Shown here piece after piece: positions 1 through 8,884 of a stretch of 64,000 bases of DNA. Origin of the DNA: Azospirillum sp. TSH58 (GTDB taxonomy: Bacteria; Pseudomonadota; Alphaproteobacteria; Azospirillales; Azospirillaceae); assembly GCF_003119115.1 (NCBI RefSeq), contig NZ_CP022367.1, forward strand, positions 1,229,001 through 1,293,000. Reading direction: 5' to 3'. The notes beneath the pieces were generated by a model that made no database searches, was not told where the DNA came from, and saw only the letters and a list, made by a program, of their open reading frames with translations. A program made the translations under genes and the position numbers. How positions within the stretch are numbered: the stretch's first letter is position 1; every line of letters starts with the position of its first letter.

Positions 1-1264
1 TCGCCCGGTGACGCGGGCCGAGGCCGGGCGGCGGGTGGTGGAACTGTTCGCCGCGGTGAAGCTGCCGGACCCGGCCACCCTCGTCCACGCCTACCCGCAC
101 GAGCTGTCGGGCGGGCAGCGCCAGCGGGTCGGCATCGCCATGGCTCTGGCCAACGACCCGGAGCTGATCATCGCCGACGAGCCGACCACCGCGCTCGACG
201 TGACCGTCCAGGCCGAGATCCTGGACCTGCTGGACGAACTGCGCCGACGCCGCGGCCTCGCCGTCATCTTCATCAGCCACGATTTCGGCGTCATCGCCCG
301 CCTCTGCGACCGGGTGGCCGTGATGTTCCAGGGCGCGATCGTCGAGGAGGGCGACACCCGCAGCGTCCTCACCCGCCCGCGGCACGACTACACCCGGCGC
401 CTGCTCGCCGCCGTGCCGGTTCTCGGACGGTCGCGGCGTCCGGAGGGGGGGCCGCCGCGGGCCTCGTCCGGGGCGGGGTGGGCGATCGAGGTCCGCGATC
501 TGGTCAAGACCTACGCCGCGCGCCGGTCCTTGTTCGGGCGGTCGCGCCCGGCGATCGCCGCCTTGAAGGCCGTGTCGCTGCGGGTCGCCTCCGGGGAGAC
601 GCTGGGAATCGTCGGGGAGTCCGGCAGCGGCAAGTCAACGCTCGCCCGCAGCCTCGTCGGGCTGAGCCGGCCGACCGGCGGGACCGTCCTGCTCGACGGG
701 CGGCCCCTCGCCGAGTTGACGGCCGGAGGACCGCGTGCGCTGGGCCGGACCGTGCAGTATGTCTTCCAGGACCCGCTGTCCTCGCTCAACCCGCGCAAGA
801 CGATCCGGCGCACCCTGACGGCACCGCTGCGCTTCCTGGCCGGCGTGCCGTCCGGGGAGCGGGAGACGCGGCTGGCCGAACTGATGCGGTCGGTCGATCT
901 CGATCCCGCCATCCTGGACCGCTACCCGCACGAGCTGTCGGGCGGGCAGGCGCAGCGCGTCGCCATCGCGCGGGCGCTCGCCGCCGGGGCCGGGATCATC
1001 GTTCTCGACGAGGCGGTCTCCGCCCTGGACGTGTCGGTGCAGGCCCAGGTGCTGCGCCTCCTGGCGGCGCTGAAGGAGCGGCACGGGCTGACCTATCTGT
1101 TCATCAGCCACGACCTCGCCGTGGTCGAAGCCGTCGCCGACCGGGTCGTGGTGATGGCCGCCGGCGCGATCGTCGAGGAGGGGCCGAGCGACCGTCTGTT
1201 CGCCGCTCCGGAGCATTCCTACACGCGCCGGCTGATCGCCGCGGTGCCGTCGCTTCCGTCGTGA
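1..1264 (+). CDS. Fused dipeptide/oligopeptide ABC transporter ATPase (5'-truncated by window)
   Basis: The frame is open from the first bases, so the start lies outside the window. It encodes a two-ATPase fusion of the Dpp/Opp importer family, which would power inner-membrane peptide permeases presumably encoded upstream. The first half shows the signature LSGGQRQR, Walker B LIIADEPTTALD and switch FISHD; its Walker A is missing only because it is off the window. The second half is complete: Walker A GESGSGKS near base 620, LSGGQAQR near 935, Walker B IIVLDEAVSALD near 1000, FISHD near 1105. Both halves end with the YTRRLL/YTRRLI stretch usual in this subfamily. Substrate cannot be told. A GTG at base 8 could be misread as a start but would leave the first domain without its P-loop. 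Confidence 0.9.
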   Translation, partial: RPVTRAEAGRRVVELFAAVKLPDPATLVHAYPHELSGGQRQRVGIAMALANDPELIIADEPTTALDVTVQAEILDLLDELRRRRGLAVIFISHDFGVIARLCDRVAVMFQGAIVEEGDTRSVLTRPRHDYTRRLLAAVPVLGRSRRPEGGPPRASSGAGWAIEVRDLVKTYAARRSLFGRSRPAIAALKAVSLRVASGETLGIVGESGSGKSTLARSLVGLSRPTGGTVLLDGRPLAELTAGGPRALGRTVQYVFQDPLSSLNPRKTIRRTLTAPLRFLAGVPSGERETRLAELMRSVDLDPAILDRYPHELSGGQAQRVAIARALAAGAGIIVLDEAVSALDVSVQAQVLRLLAALKERHGLTYLFISHDLAVVEAVADRVVVMAAGAIVEEGPSDRLFAAPEHSYTRRLIAAVPSLPS

Positions 1265-1319
1265 CGGGGGCCGACCGTGGCCAGGCTCCGCGTTCCGCCG
1301 AAGAACCGGCCGGATGCCG

Positions 1320-2204
1320 CTACCGCGGGTAGCCGGCGAACTTGTTGACGGAGATCGAGGTCGCCGCCACCTGGACATGCTGGGCGAGTTCCTGCTCGGC
1401 CGTCTCCGGCGTCCAGCGGGTGGTGGGGACGGAGATGTTCAGGCCGGCGACCGCGTGCCCATGCTCGTCGGTGATGGCGGCGGCGACCGAGATGTCGCCC
1501 ATCACCGTCTCGTTGGTCACCACGGCGTAGCCTTTTTCCGCCGCCTCCTGAACGCGGGCGCGCAGCCGGCCGGGGTCGTTCACGGTGAAGGGGGTGAGCG
1601 GGCGGAGGTCGGTGCGGGCCAGGATCTCCTCCCGCTCCTCCTCCGACAGGCGCGACAGGATGGCGGTGCCCGAGGCGGTGAAGTAGGCGGGCAGCCGGCT
1701 GCCGACCATGATGTCGATGTTCACCAGATGCCGGCCGGGGAAGCGGGCGACGAAGACGATCTCGTGACCGTCCAGCTCCTGCAGATTGGCGGTTTCGCCG
1801 ACGCTCCGGCTGATCTCCAGCAGGTAGGGCGACGCCTTCTCGATCAGTTCGTTCGCCCGCAGGTAATTGTAGGAGAATTGCAGCAGCTTCGGGCTGAGCG
1901 CGTAGTTGCGCGTGCCGCGGACGCGCCGCAGATAGCCCAGCGTCTCCAGCGTGTAGACCAGCCGCTGGGCGGCGCTGCGGTCCAGCCCAGCCGCCTTGGC
2001 GATCTCGGACAGCGGCATCTGCCGGTGCGGGCCGTCGAAGGCGTGCAGGATCTGGAAGGTCTTCTCGGTCGAGCCGACGAACAGCGACGACTCGCGCGGG
2101 TCGGCCTTCGGCTTGACGGCCGGCGCCGTGTCGGCCTGTTGGCCGTCGCCGTCCGCCATGCCGTCCGCCATGCCGCCCGTCCTGGTGGTCTTTCCGGCCT
2201 TCAT
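1320..2204 (-). CDS. IclR-family transcriptional regulator
   Basis: A 294-residue IclR-type regulator. An N-terminal low-complexity stretch (about 40 residues) precedes a winged helix at about 41-105 (IAKAAGLDRSAAQRLVYTLE), followed by the effector-binding domain (SRSVGETANLQELDGHEIVFV; later VAAAITDEHGHAVAGLNIS). The start at 2204 was chosen because GAGGA lies about 9 nt upstream; an in-frame start further upstream would add sequence with no family similarity. It is the last gene of the minus-strand operon that begins near 8884, so it probably senses the compound that this operon imports or degrades. Whether it represses or activates is not visible. Confidence 0.9.
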   Translation of the reverse strand: MKAGKTTRTGGMADGMADGDGQQADTAPAVKPKADPRESSLFVGSTEKTFQILHAFDGPHRQMPLSEIAKAAGLDRSAAQRLVYTLETLGYLRRVRGTRNYALSPKLLQFSYNYLRANELIEKASPYLLEISRSVGETANLQELDGHEIVFVARFPGRHLVNIDIMVGSRLPAYFTASGTAILSRLSEEEREEILARTDLRPLTPFTVNDPGRLRARVQEAAEKGYAVVTNETVMGDISVAAAITDEHGHAVAGLNISVPTTRWTPETAEQELAQHVQVAATSISVNKFAGYPR

Positions 2205-2247
2205 GGGTGCTCGTCCTCGCGTCGTCGGCATGGTTCGCCTACGCATA

Positions 2248-2267
2248 GCATCCGGCGCACCGGATGC
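2248..2267. repeat. Inverted repeat between lyase and regulator genes
   Basis: Perfect 8-bp arms GCATCCGG / CCGGATGC with a 4-nt loop, in the 85-bp gap between the DapA-family gene and the IclR gene. It could be an intercistronic mRNA hairpin or a regulator-binding site; there is no T-run to make it a clear terminator. Confidence 0.4.
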
Positions 2268-2289
2268 CACGCGCAAGCGTTGCCACCGG

Positions 2290-3210
2290 TCAGGCCACCG
2301 CGGCCGCCGGCAGCCCTTCATAGGTGGTCAGAAGGCGCGCCAGTTCGCTTTTCAGCGCTTCGCGCAGCTCCGGCCGCGGCTCGCGCAGCGGCGGCAGCAT
2401 CGCCGGGGCGTTCACGCCGATCAGCCCCATCACCGACTTCATCGGGCCGGGGTTGGTCTCGGCGAAGGCGAGGTTCATCATCGGGATGAGGGTGCGGTGG
2501 ACCTCCAGCGCCTCGGCGGTCCTGCCGGACGAGGCGAGGTCGAAGACCAGGCGCCAGGCACGCGGCAGGAGGTTGGCGGTGACCACGATGCCGCCCTTGG
2601 CCCCGGCGGCCACATGCAGCGGGAACAGCGTGTCCTCGCCGCTCAGCATGGCGAAGGACGGGTCCAGCCCGGCCATGGTGCGCAGGAAGTGGTACATGTC
2701 GGTGTTGCAGGCCTTCATGCCGACGATCCGCTCGTGGCGCGACAGCTCGTGCAGGACCTCCGGATCGACGGCGATGCGGGTGCGGTAGGGGATCTCGTAG
2801 ATCAGGATCGGAACCGGCGACTCGTCGGCGTAGCGCAGGAAGTAGTCGCGGATGCCGGCCTGGGTCGGGTTGGTGTAGTAGGGCGTCAGGACCAGCAGGC
2901 CGTCCACGCCGGCCGCCGCGAAGTCGCGGCCCGCGGCCAGGGCGTCGTGATAGCCGGTGTCGAGGACGCCGGCGATGACCGGCTTCTTGCCCGCCATCGC
3001 CTCGACCGTCAGCGCGGCGAAGCGGTTGCGCTCGGCCCGCGCCAGCGCGCCGTACTCGCCGGTGCCGCCCAGCGGAACCACCCCGTCGATCCCCTGGCGG
3101 TTCAGCCAGGAGAACAGCGCCTTCGACGCCGCGACGTCGATGGTGCCGTCGGCGGTCACCGGCGTCGGGGTGGCGGGCAGAATGCCGCGGAGTTTGGTGG
3201 CATCGAGCAT
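2290..3210 (-). CDS. DapA-family aldolase/dehydratase (dihydrodipicolinate synthase-like)
   Basis: A 306-residue class I aldolase-superfamily enzyme acting through a lysine Schiff base on a 2-oxo acid. The fingerprint GGTGE is at residues 48-52, the catalytic-tyrosine motif YEIPYRT at 138-144 (Tyr138) and the Schiff-base lysine in GMKACN (Lys166). The start at 3210 is preceded by AAGGA. The gene lies downstream of a polyamine-type ABC importer and a FAD-linked 2-hydroxyacid dehydrogenase in one operon, so a catabolic lyase of the KDG / 4-hydroxy-2-oxoglutarate / hydroxyproline-deaminase kind is likelier than lysine biosynthesis. Exact substrate is unknown. Confidence 0.88.
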   Translation of the reverse strand: MLDATKLRGILPATPTPVTADGTIDVAASKALFSWLNRQGIDGVVPLGGTGEYGALARAERNRFAALTVEAMAGKKPVIAGVLDTGYHDALAAGRDFAAAGVDGLLVLTPYYTNPTQAGIRDYFLRYADESPVPILIYEIPYRTRIAVDPEVLHELSRHERIVGMKACNTDMYHFLRTMAGLDPSFAMLSGEDTLFPLHVAAGAKGGIVVTANLLPRAWRLVFDLASSGRTAEALEVHRTLIPMMNLAFAETNPGPMKSVMGLIGVNAPAMLPPLREPRPELREALKSELARLLTTYEGLPAAAVA

Positions 3211-3260
3211 GATGTATCCTTGGAAGTGCGAAGAGGTGGATGCGTCGGCGCTGGCGATGG

Positions 3261-5045
3261 TCAGGAGGCCAGGCTGCGCCGGCGCAGCCGGTCCGCGGCG
3301 TAGATCAGCACCGCGACGAAGACGAGGAGACCGGTCGACACCGCCGCGATGACGGGGGAGACCTGCAGCGTCACCTCGTCCCAGAACTGCTTGGGCAGGG
3401 TGGCGCTGAGCCCGCCCGACGAGAACAGAGAGATGGTCAGCTCGTCGAAGGAGGTGGCGAAGGCGAACAGGAAGGACGACAGCATGCCGGCGCCCAGGAT
3501 CGGGAAGGTGACGTGGCGCAGCGCGGCCAGCGGACGGGCGCCCAGGCTCTGCGCCGCGAGGTCGAGTCGGGTGTCGTAGTTGCGCAGCACCGCCGTCATC
3601 GTCATCACCACATAGGGGACGGCGACGACCGTGTGGCCGATCACCAGACCCAGGATGGTGCCGACCAGCCCCATCTGGGCGAACAGGTAGAACATGCCGA
3701 CGGCGATGATCATGCGCGGCACGATCACCGGCGACAGGATGAAGGCCAGCATGGCGCCCTTGCCCCGCATGCGGCTGCGCACCATCAGGAAGGCCGCCGG
3801 CACGCCGATCGCCATCGACAGCAGGCCGGTGCCGAAGGCCACCACCAGCGAGCGGGTCAGCGCCTGCATCCACAGCGGCGACTGGAAGAGCTGCTCGTAC
3901 CATTGCAGCGAGAAGCCGGTGGGCGGCCAGGCCAGCCCGGCCTTGCCGAAGGACAGCGGGATCATCAGGAAGGCCGGCAGGCTGATCAGCACCAGCATCG
4001 TCCACACCACCATCCGCAGGGCGGTCGACGGCGTCTCGCCGGTGCCGCGCGGGCGGCGGCGCGGGAACAGGCCGAGCAGGGCGTCGCTCGCGGCACCCAG
4101 AAGCCCGAGCACCCGGCCGCCCAGCCGCCGCATGGCGGTGTCGCGGTTGTGCGCGGCCCCCGCGGTCTCGCCGGTCAGCGTGGCGAAGCCGAAGACGCGG
4201 TCGTAGAGGACGAAGACCGCCAGCACCACCGTCAGCAGCAGCACCGAGATGGCGCCCGCCAGACCCCAGTTCAGCGTCTGCTGGATCTGGTCGATGATGA
4301 GCTGGGTGATCATCGTCTCGCGCCGCCCGCCGAGCAGGGCCGGCACGATGAAGAAGCCGATGGCCGACACGAAGACCATGATCGCCGCGGCGGCGACGCC
4401 GGGAAGCGACAGCGGGAAATAGACGGTCCAGAAGGCGGTGCCGGGGCGCGCGCCGAGCGTGCTGGCGGCGCGGGGCAGGGTGCGGTCGATGTTCTCCATC
4501 ACCGCCAGCATGGTCATCACCGCCAGCGGCAGCATGGCGTGCACCATGCCGACCAGCACCGAGCCGAAGCCGTAGAGCAGGTCGATGGGCCGGTCGATGA
4601 TCCCCAGCGACATCAGCGTGCCGTTGATCACGCCGTTGCGGCCGAGGATGATCACCCAGGCGAAGGCGCGCACCAGGAAGCTGGTCCAGAAGGCCAGCAG
4701 CACCCAGAAGATCAGGCGGCTCTTGGCCGGCCCCTTGGCGACGGAGATCAGGTAGGCGATGGGGTAGGCCCCGGCCACCGAGACCAGCGTCGTCGCCAGC
4801 GAGATCTTCAGCGTGATCCACAGCACGGTGACGTAGAGGCTGGACGAGAAGAGCTGCTGGTAGGGCGCCAGCGTAAAGCCCTGGCCGTTGTAGACGCTGA
4901 GCGCCAGCAGCTGCCCGACCGGGAAGACCAGGAAGACGGTGAGGAGCAGGACGATGGGGGCGCCCATCAGCACCGGCTTGCGCCAGGCCGGCGGGGCGCC
5001 GCGCCGTGGGGCGGCGTGGGGCATGCTCATGATCTGGTCGCTCAT
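3261..5045 (-). CDS. Fused ABC permease, spermidine/putrescine (PotB-PotC) type
   Basis: A 594-residue inner-membrane protein joining two permease domains that are usually separate PotB and PotC chains. Domain one covers about residues 25-285, domain two about 335-590, with an Arg/Pro-rich linker (RRRPRGTGETP) between. Each half carries the ATPase-coupling EAA loop: AASTLGARPGTAFWTVYFP in the first and AAQSLGARPLAALRHVTFP in the second. The ATG follows the stop of the upstream ATPase gene by one base, which suggests translational coupling. With the binding protein and ATPase upstream it forms a complete importer of the PotFGHI/PotABCD class; these also carry other small cationic or carboxylic solutes, so polyamine is not certain. 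Confidence 0.9.
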   Translation of the reverse strand: MSDQIMSMPHAAPRRGAPPAWRKPVLMGAPIVLLLTVFLVFPVGQLLALSVYNGQGFTLAPYQQLFSSSLYVTVLWITLKISLATTLVSVAGAYPIAYLISVAKGPAKSRLIFWVLLAFWTSFLVRAFAWVIILGRNGVINGTLMSLGIIDRPIDLLYGFGSVLVGMVHAMLPLAVMTMLAVMENIDRTLPRAASTLGARPGTAFWTVYFPLSLPGVAAAAIMVFVSAIGFFIVPALLGGRRETMITQLIIDQIQQTLNWGLAGAISVLLLTVVLAVFVLYDRVFGFATLTGETAGAAHNRDTAMRRLGGRVLGLLGAASDALLGLFPRRRPRGTGETPSTALRMVVWTMLVLISLPAFLMIPLSFGKAGLAWPPTGFSLQWYEQLFQSPLWMQALTRSLVVAFGTGLLSMAIGVPAAFLMVRSRMRGKGAMLAFILSPVIVPRMIIAVGMFYLFAQMGLVGTILGLVIGHTVVAVPYVVMTMTAVLRNYDTRLDLAAQSLGARPLAALRHVTFPILGAGMLSSFLFAFATSFDELTISLFSSGGLSATLPKQFWDEVTLQVSPVIAAVSTGLLVFVAVLIYAADRLRRRSLAS

Positions 5046-5046
5046 G

Positions 5047-6177
5047 TCAGGCCGCCTTGGCCGTGGTTGCGGGCATGGCCGCCGGGCCGCGGTCCGCGAT
5101 CACCACGGCGTCGCGGCTGTCCCAGGACAGCGCCAGCACGTCGTCGATGCGGATCGCCTCGGCCTCGTTGCGGGTGGCGAAGGCGGCGACCAGCGGCGGC
5201 AGGGCGTCGTCGAGCGGCTGCATGTAGACCTTGGTCAGGCTGCCGGTGACCATCACGTCGGACACCCGGCCCATCACGGCCGGTTCGTCGCCGGAAGGAC
5301 GGGCGATGGTCAGGTTCTGCGGGCGCACCATCACCCGCACCGGGGTGCCCGGCGGCAGCTCCTGGCCATTGGCCAGCGCGCGGCCCGGAAGGCCGGTGCT
5401 GCCCAGCCGGACCTCCGCCTCGTCGCCCATACGCGGCCCCAGCGAGGCCGGCAGCAGGTTGGACTCGCCGAGGAAGTCGGCGACGAACAGCGTGCGCGGA
5501 CGGAAATAGAGGTCGGCCGGCGTGCCCAGCTGCTCGATGCGGCCGGCGTTCATCAGGCAGATGCGATCGGACATTGTCATCGCCTCTTCCTGGTCGTGGG
5601 TGACGTAGACGACCGTGGTGCCCAGCTCGCGGTGCAGGTGCTTGATCTCGAGCTGCATGTGTTCGCGCAGCTTCTTGTCCAGCGCGCCCAGCGGCTCGTC
5701 CATCAGGATGATCGACGGCTTGTAGACCATGCAGCGGGCGAGCGCGACGCGCTGCTGCTGGCCGCCCGACAGCTCGCGCGGGTAGCGCCCGGCGATGTGC
5801 GGCAGGTGGACCATCTCCAGCGCCTCGCGCGCCCGCTTCTTCGCCTCGGCCTCCGGAATCTTCCGCATCTTCAGCGGGAAGGCGATGTTCTCGACGATGG
5901 TCATGTGCGGGAACAGGGCGTAGTTCTGGAACACCACGCCGATGTCGCGCTCGTAGGGCGGGGCGTAGGTCACGTCCTGCGCGCCGATGCGCACGATTCC
6001 TTCGTCGGGCGGAACCAGCCCGGCGAGCAGACTGAGCAACGTCGTCTTGCCCGAGCCCGACGGGCCGAGCAGGGTCAGGAATTCACCGTCGGCGACCACG
6101 AGATCCGTGGGGGCGAGCGCCACGAAATCGCCGTAGCGCTTGGCGAGGCCCTGGACGGTTAGGCTGGACGACGACAT
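5047..6177 (-). CDS. ABC transporter ATP-binding protein, PotA type
   Basis: A 376-residue cytoplasmic ATPase of the spermidine/putrescine importer family. Walker A GPSGSGKTT is at residues 38-46, followed by the Q-loop VFQNYALFPHM, signature LSGGQQQR, Walker B IILMDEPLGALD and switch VTHDQEEA; a TOBE-type domain follows at about 285-365 (VRVMVRPQNLTIA). The start at 6177 was preferred over an upstream ATG at 6243 because GAGGAG sits 7 nt ahead of it and family members start about here. It would pair with the fused permease just downstream and the binding protein just upstream. Confidence 0.92.
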   Translation of the reverse strand: MSSSSLTVQGLAKRYGDFVALAPTDLVVADGEFLTLLGPSGSGKTTLLSLLAGLVPPDEGIVRIGAQDVTYAPPYERDIGVVFQNYALFPHMTIVENIAFPLKMRKIPEAEAKKRAREALEMVHLPHIAGRYPRELSGGQQQRVALARCMVYKPSIILMDEPLGALDKKLREHMQLEIKHLHRELGTTVVYVTHDQEEAMTMSDRICLMNAGRIEQLGTPADLYFRPRTLFVADFLGESNLLPASLGPRMGDEAEVRLGSTGLPGRALANGQELPPGTPVRVMVRPQNLTIARPSGDEPAVMGRVSDVMVTGSLTKVYMQPLDDALPPLVAAFATRNEAEAIRIDDVLALSWDSRDAVVIADRGPAAMPATTAKAA

Positions 6178-6292
6178 GGCAGGTCTCCTCGCGTCGAAAG
6201 GGGAGTGGAAAAAATGCGGGAGCCCCGCGGCCGGCCCCGCCATGGGGGCAGGGGAGGCCGGTCGCGGGTCCTCTCAGGGACGGATCCTCGGT

Positions 6293-6309
6293 CGGGACGG
6301 AGCGTCCCG
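6293..6309 (-). other. Intercistronic GC-rich hairpin
   Basis: Perfect inverted repeat CGGGACG-N3-CGTCCCG, starting 5 nt after the binding-protein stop codon and before the ATPase gene. Such hairpins after binding-protein genes often stabilise the upstream mRNA segment and lower downstream expression. There is no U-tract. Confidence 0.4.
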
Positions 6310-6314
6310 GCGCC

Positions 6315-7397
6315 TCAGCTCAGCAGCCAGGCGTTGTAGCGCTCGAGCGCCTTCTGCTGGTTGTCCAGCCAGTACTGCGCGTTGATCTTGACGCCCTTCT
6401 CGATGTTCTCCGGGAAGGTCGGGCAGTTGGGGGCGATCGCCGCGTCGATGTGCTTGAAGGCGTCCGGCAGGGTGACGCCGGCCGGGAAGTACTTCACCAG
6501 CTCCGCCTGCCGCTTGGCATCGCAGGTGAACTTGATGAACTGGCGGCAGGCGTCGGCGTTCGGCGTGCCGGCCAGGATGGCCCAGCTGTCGAGGCCCCAG
6601 ATGTTCTGGTCCCAGACGATGCCGACCGGAGCGCCGGCGGCGATGGCCGCCTGCGGGCGGGACACCCAGGTCGGGACGAGATCGACCTCGCCGGAGATCA
6701 GCATCTGCTCGACCTGCGCGCCGCTGGTCCAGAAGATCGGGATGTCCTTCTTGATGCGGTCCAGCGCCTTGAAGGCGCGGTCGAAGTCGCAGGGATAGAC
6801 CTCGCCGGTGGGCACGCCGTCGGCCATCAGCGCCTGCTCGATGGTGTCGAAGGGGTGCTTGCGCAGGGCGCGGCGGCCGGGGACGCCCGCGACGTCGTAG
6901 AAGTCCTTCCAGGAGGCCGGCGCCTTGCGGCCCTTGAAGGCGTCGGTGCGGTAGGCCAGGACGGTGGTGTAGACGTTGGTGCCGACGCCGTAGGCCGACA
7001 TGTACTGCTTGGGAATCTCGGCGACCGCCGGATCGTTCTCCAGCCCGTGCTTCTCCAGCATCGGCTTGTCGCCGCTGGTCAGCATCAGGATGGCCGGCTC
7101 GCTGATCTTGGCCATGTCCCAGGTGTAGGACTTCGCCTCGACCATCGAGCGGATCTGCGCGGTCGGCTCGGCGTTGGCCTGGACGCCGACGACCTCGATG
7201 CCGGTGGCCGCGGTGAAGGGCTTGTAGAAGACCTCGCCATAGGCCTTGGTGTAGATGCCGCCGTCGTCGCGCACGACGATGCGCTTGTTCTGCGCGCGGG
7301 CCGGGCTCCAGATCGCCGGCATGGCGAGCGCCGCGGTGCCGGCGGCGCCGGCTTTCAGCAGGGTGCGGCGGGACCAGCCGGATTGGCGTGTGCTCAT
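6315..7397 (-). CDS. Extracellular solute-binding protein (PotD/PotF type), Tat-exported
   Basis: A 360-residue periplasmic binding protein. The N-terminus has a twin-arginine signal, SRRTLLKAG, followed by a hydrophobic Ala/Gly stretch and a likely cleavage after ARAQ. The mature protein has the mixed fold I signatures of polyamine-type binding proteins (VVRDDGGIYTKAYGE near the start; WTSGAQVEQMLISGEVDLVPTW in the second lobe). The start at 7397 lies just after a GAGTTCC leader. It sits between the dehydrogenase gene and the ATPase gene and would deliver substrate to the fused permease. Tat export implies folding before export. Ligand unknown. Confidence 0.9.
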   Translation of the reverse strand: MSTRQSGWSRRTLLKAGAAGTAALAMPAIWSPARAQNKRIVVRDDGGIYTKAYGEVFYKPFTAATGIEVVGVQANAEPTAQIRSMVEAKSYTWDMAKISEPAILMLTSGDKPMLEKHGLENDPAVAEIPKQYMSAYGVGTNVYTTVLAYRTDAFKGRKAPASWKDFYDVAGVPGRRALRKHPFDTIEQALMADGVPTGEVYPCDFDRAFKALDRIKKDIPIFWTSGAQVEQMLISGEVDLVPTWVSRPQAAIAAGAPVGIVWDQNIWGLDSWAILAGTPNADACRQFIKFTCDAKRQAELVKYFPAGVTLPDAFKHIDAAIAPNCPTFPENIEKGVKINAQYWLDNQQKALERYNAWLLS

Positions 7398-7456
7398 GTC
7401 GGAACTCCTCAGGATGGGCCGGGACGGCGGATGGGCGGGGAAAAGAGCGGAGAGGA

Positions 7457-8884
7457 TCAGCCGGGCGGCAGGAGCCGTCCGGGATTGAGGATGTTCTGCG
7501 GGTCGAGCGCCTGCTTGACGGCGCGCATCAGCGCCAGCTCCGCCGGCGGCTTGTAGCGGGCCATCTCGGCGAGCTGGACCCGGCCGACCCCGTGTTCGGC
7601 GCTGAAGGTGCCCTTCAGCCGGGCGGCCTCGTCGTTGACGGCGTGGCGCAGCGCGGCGGCGAGCGCGTCGCGGTCGCCCGATGCGGCGGCTTCCCAGGCG
7701 TCGAAGCCGAAGAAGGGGATGAAGTGGACGTTGCCGTCGCCGAGATGGGCGACGACGATCACCGGCAGGTCCGGCACCAGGGCGCGCACCGCCGCGGTCG
7801 CCGCCGCGATGAAGGCCGGCACCGCCGACAGCGGCACCGCGCAGTCGGTGGTCAGGCCGACGCCGGCCTTCTTGTTGGCCTCCGACACGCTGTGGCGGAC
7901 CTCCCACATGGCGTGGCGCTGCGCCTCGCTGGCCGCCAGGGCCGCGTCGCTCAGCAGGCCGTCGGCGAAGGCGTCCTCCAGGATCGCCTGAAGCTCGGCG
8001 TCGAGCGCCTCGCCGGACCCGCTGTCCGACAGCTCGATCAGCACATGCCAGTCGGCCTCGCTCTCGATCGGGCTGCGGCGGCCGGGGACATGGCCGACCA
8101 CCAGATCGAGCTGCAGGCGGTTGATCATCTCGAAGGCGGACAGCCGGGCCGCGCTGCGCTCCTGCACGCGGGTCAGCAGGGTCAGCGCGTCCTCCGGCGA
8201 CGCCATCCCGACCCAGGCCACGGCGTGGCGCGTCGGCAGCGGGTGCAGCTTCAGCGTCGCCGCGGTGATGACGCCGAGCGTGCCTTCCGAGCCGATGAAC
8301 AGATGCTTCAGGTCGTAGCCGGTGTTGTTCTTGCGCAGGCCGTACAGACCCGACCAGACGGTGCCGTCGGCCAGCACGACCTCCAGCCCCAGCACGTTCT
8401 CGCGGGTGTTGCCGTAGCGCAGGACCGAGGTGCCGCCGGCGTTGGTGGCGATGGTGCCGCCGATCTGGCAGGAGCCCTCGGCGCCCAGGCTGACCGGATA
8501 GAGCCGCCCGGCGGCGGCGGCGGCCTCCTGGACGGTGGCGAGGACGCAGCCGGCCTCGACCTCCATCGTGTTGTTCACCGGGTCGATGGCGCGGACCGCG
8601 CGCATGCGGGTCAGGCTGAGAATGACCGGGGCGGGGCCGGATTCCGACGGAACGGCGCCGCCGCACAGGCTGGTGTTGCCGCCCTGCGGCAGGACCGGCA
8701 CGCCGTGCCTGGCGCAGCAGCGCACCACGTCGGCCACCTGCCCGGCGTTGGCGGGGCGCGCGAGGCAGAGCGCCGGGCCGCGGTAACGCCCGCGCCAGTC
8801 CTCGGTCACGGCGTCCAGATCGGCGGGGTCGGTCAGGACGGCGTCGGCGCCGATCAGGCTCGTCAGTTCAGCGATCACGTCCAC
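7457..8884 (-). CDS. FAD-binding 2-hydroxyacid dehydrogenase (D-lactate / D-2-hydroxyglutarate type)
   Basis: A 475-residue flavoprotein of the GlcD/DLD/D2HGDH group. It has the PCMH-type FAD domain (VPVLPQGGNTSLCGG near residue 75; GSCQIGGTIATNAGGTSVLRYG near 135; FIGSEGTLGVITA near 195) and the C-terminal oxidase domain with HLGDGNVHFI and the EHGVGR flavin-site motif. I chose the GTG at 8884: AAGGAG lies exactly 7 nt upstream, whereas an ATG at 8908 has no ribosome site. First gene of the six-gene minus-strand operon; it probably oxidises a D-2-hydroxy acid made or released by the pathway. Confidence 0.88.
   Translation of the reverse strand: MDVIAELTSLIGADAVLTDPADLDAVTEDWRGRYRGPALCLARPANAGQVADVVRCCARHGVPVLPQGGNTSLCGGAVPSESGPAPVILSLTRMRAVRAIDPVNNTMEVEAGCVLATVQEAAAAAGRLYPVSLGAEGSCQIGGTIATNAGGTSVLRYGNTRENVLGLEVVLADGTVWSGLYGLRKNNTGYDLKHLFIGSEGTLGVITAATLKLHPLPTRHAVAWVGMASPEDALTLLTRVQERSAARLSAFEMINRLQLDLVVGHVPGRRSPIESEADWHVLIELSDSGSGEALDAELQAILEDAFADGLLSDAALAASEAQRHAMWEVRHSVSEANKKAGVGLTTDCAVPLSAVPAFIAAATAAVRALVPDLPVIVVAHLGDGNVHFIPFFGFDAWEAAASGDRDALAAALRHAVNDEAARLKGTFSAEHGVGRVQLAEMARYKPPAELALMRAVKQALDPQNILNPGRLLPPG

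Noticed and set aside
3240..5249. 669-codon open frame on the plus strand across the permease gene
   Set aside because: Low-complexity Arg/Gln/His product. The minus strand encodes a permease with two EAA loops.
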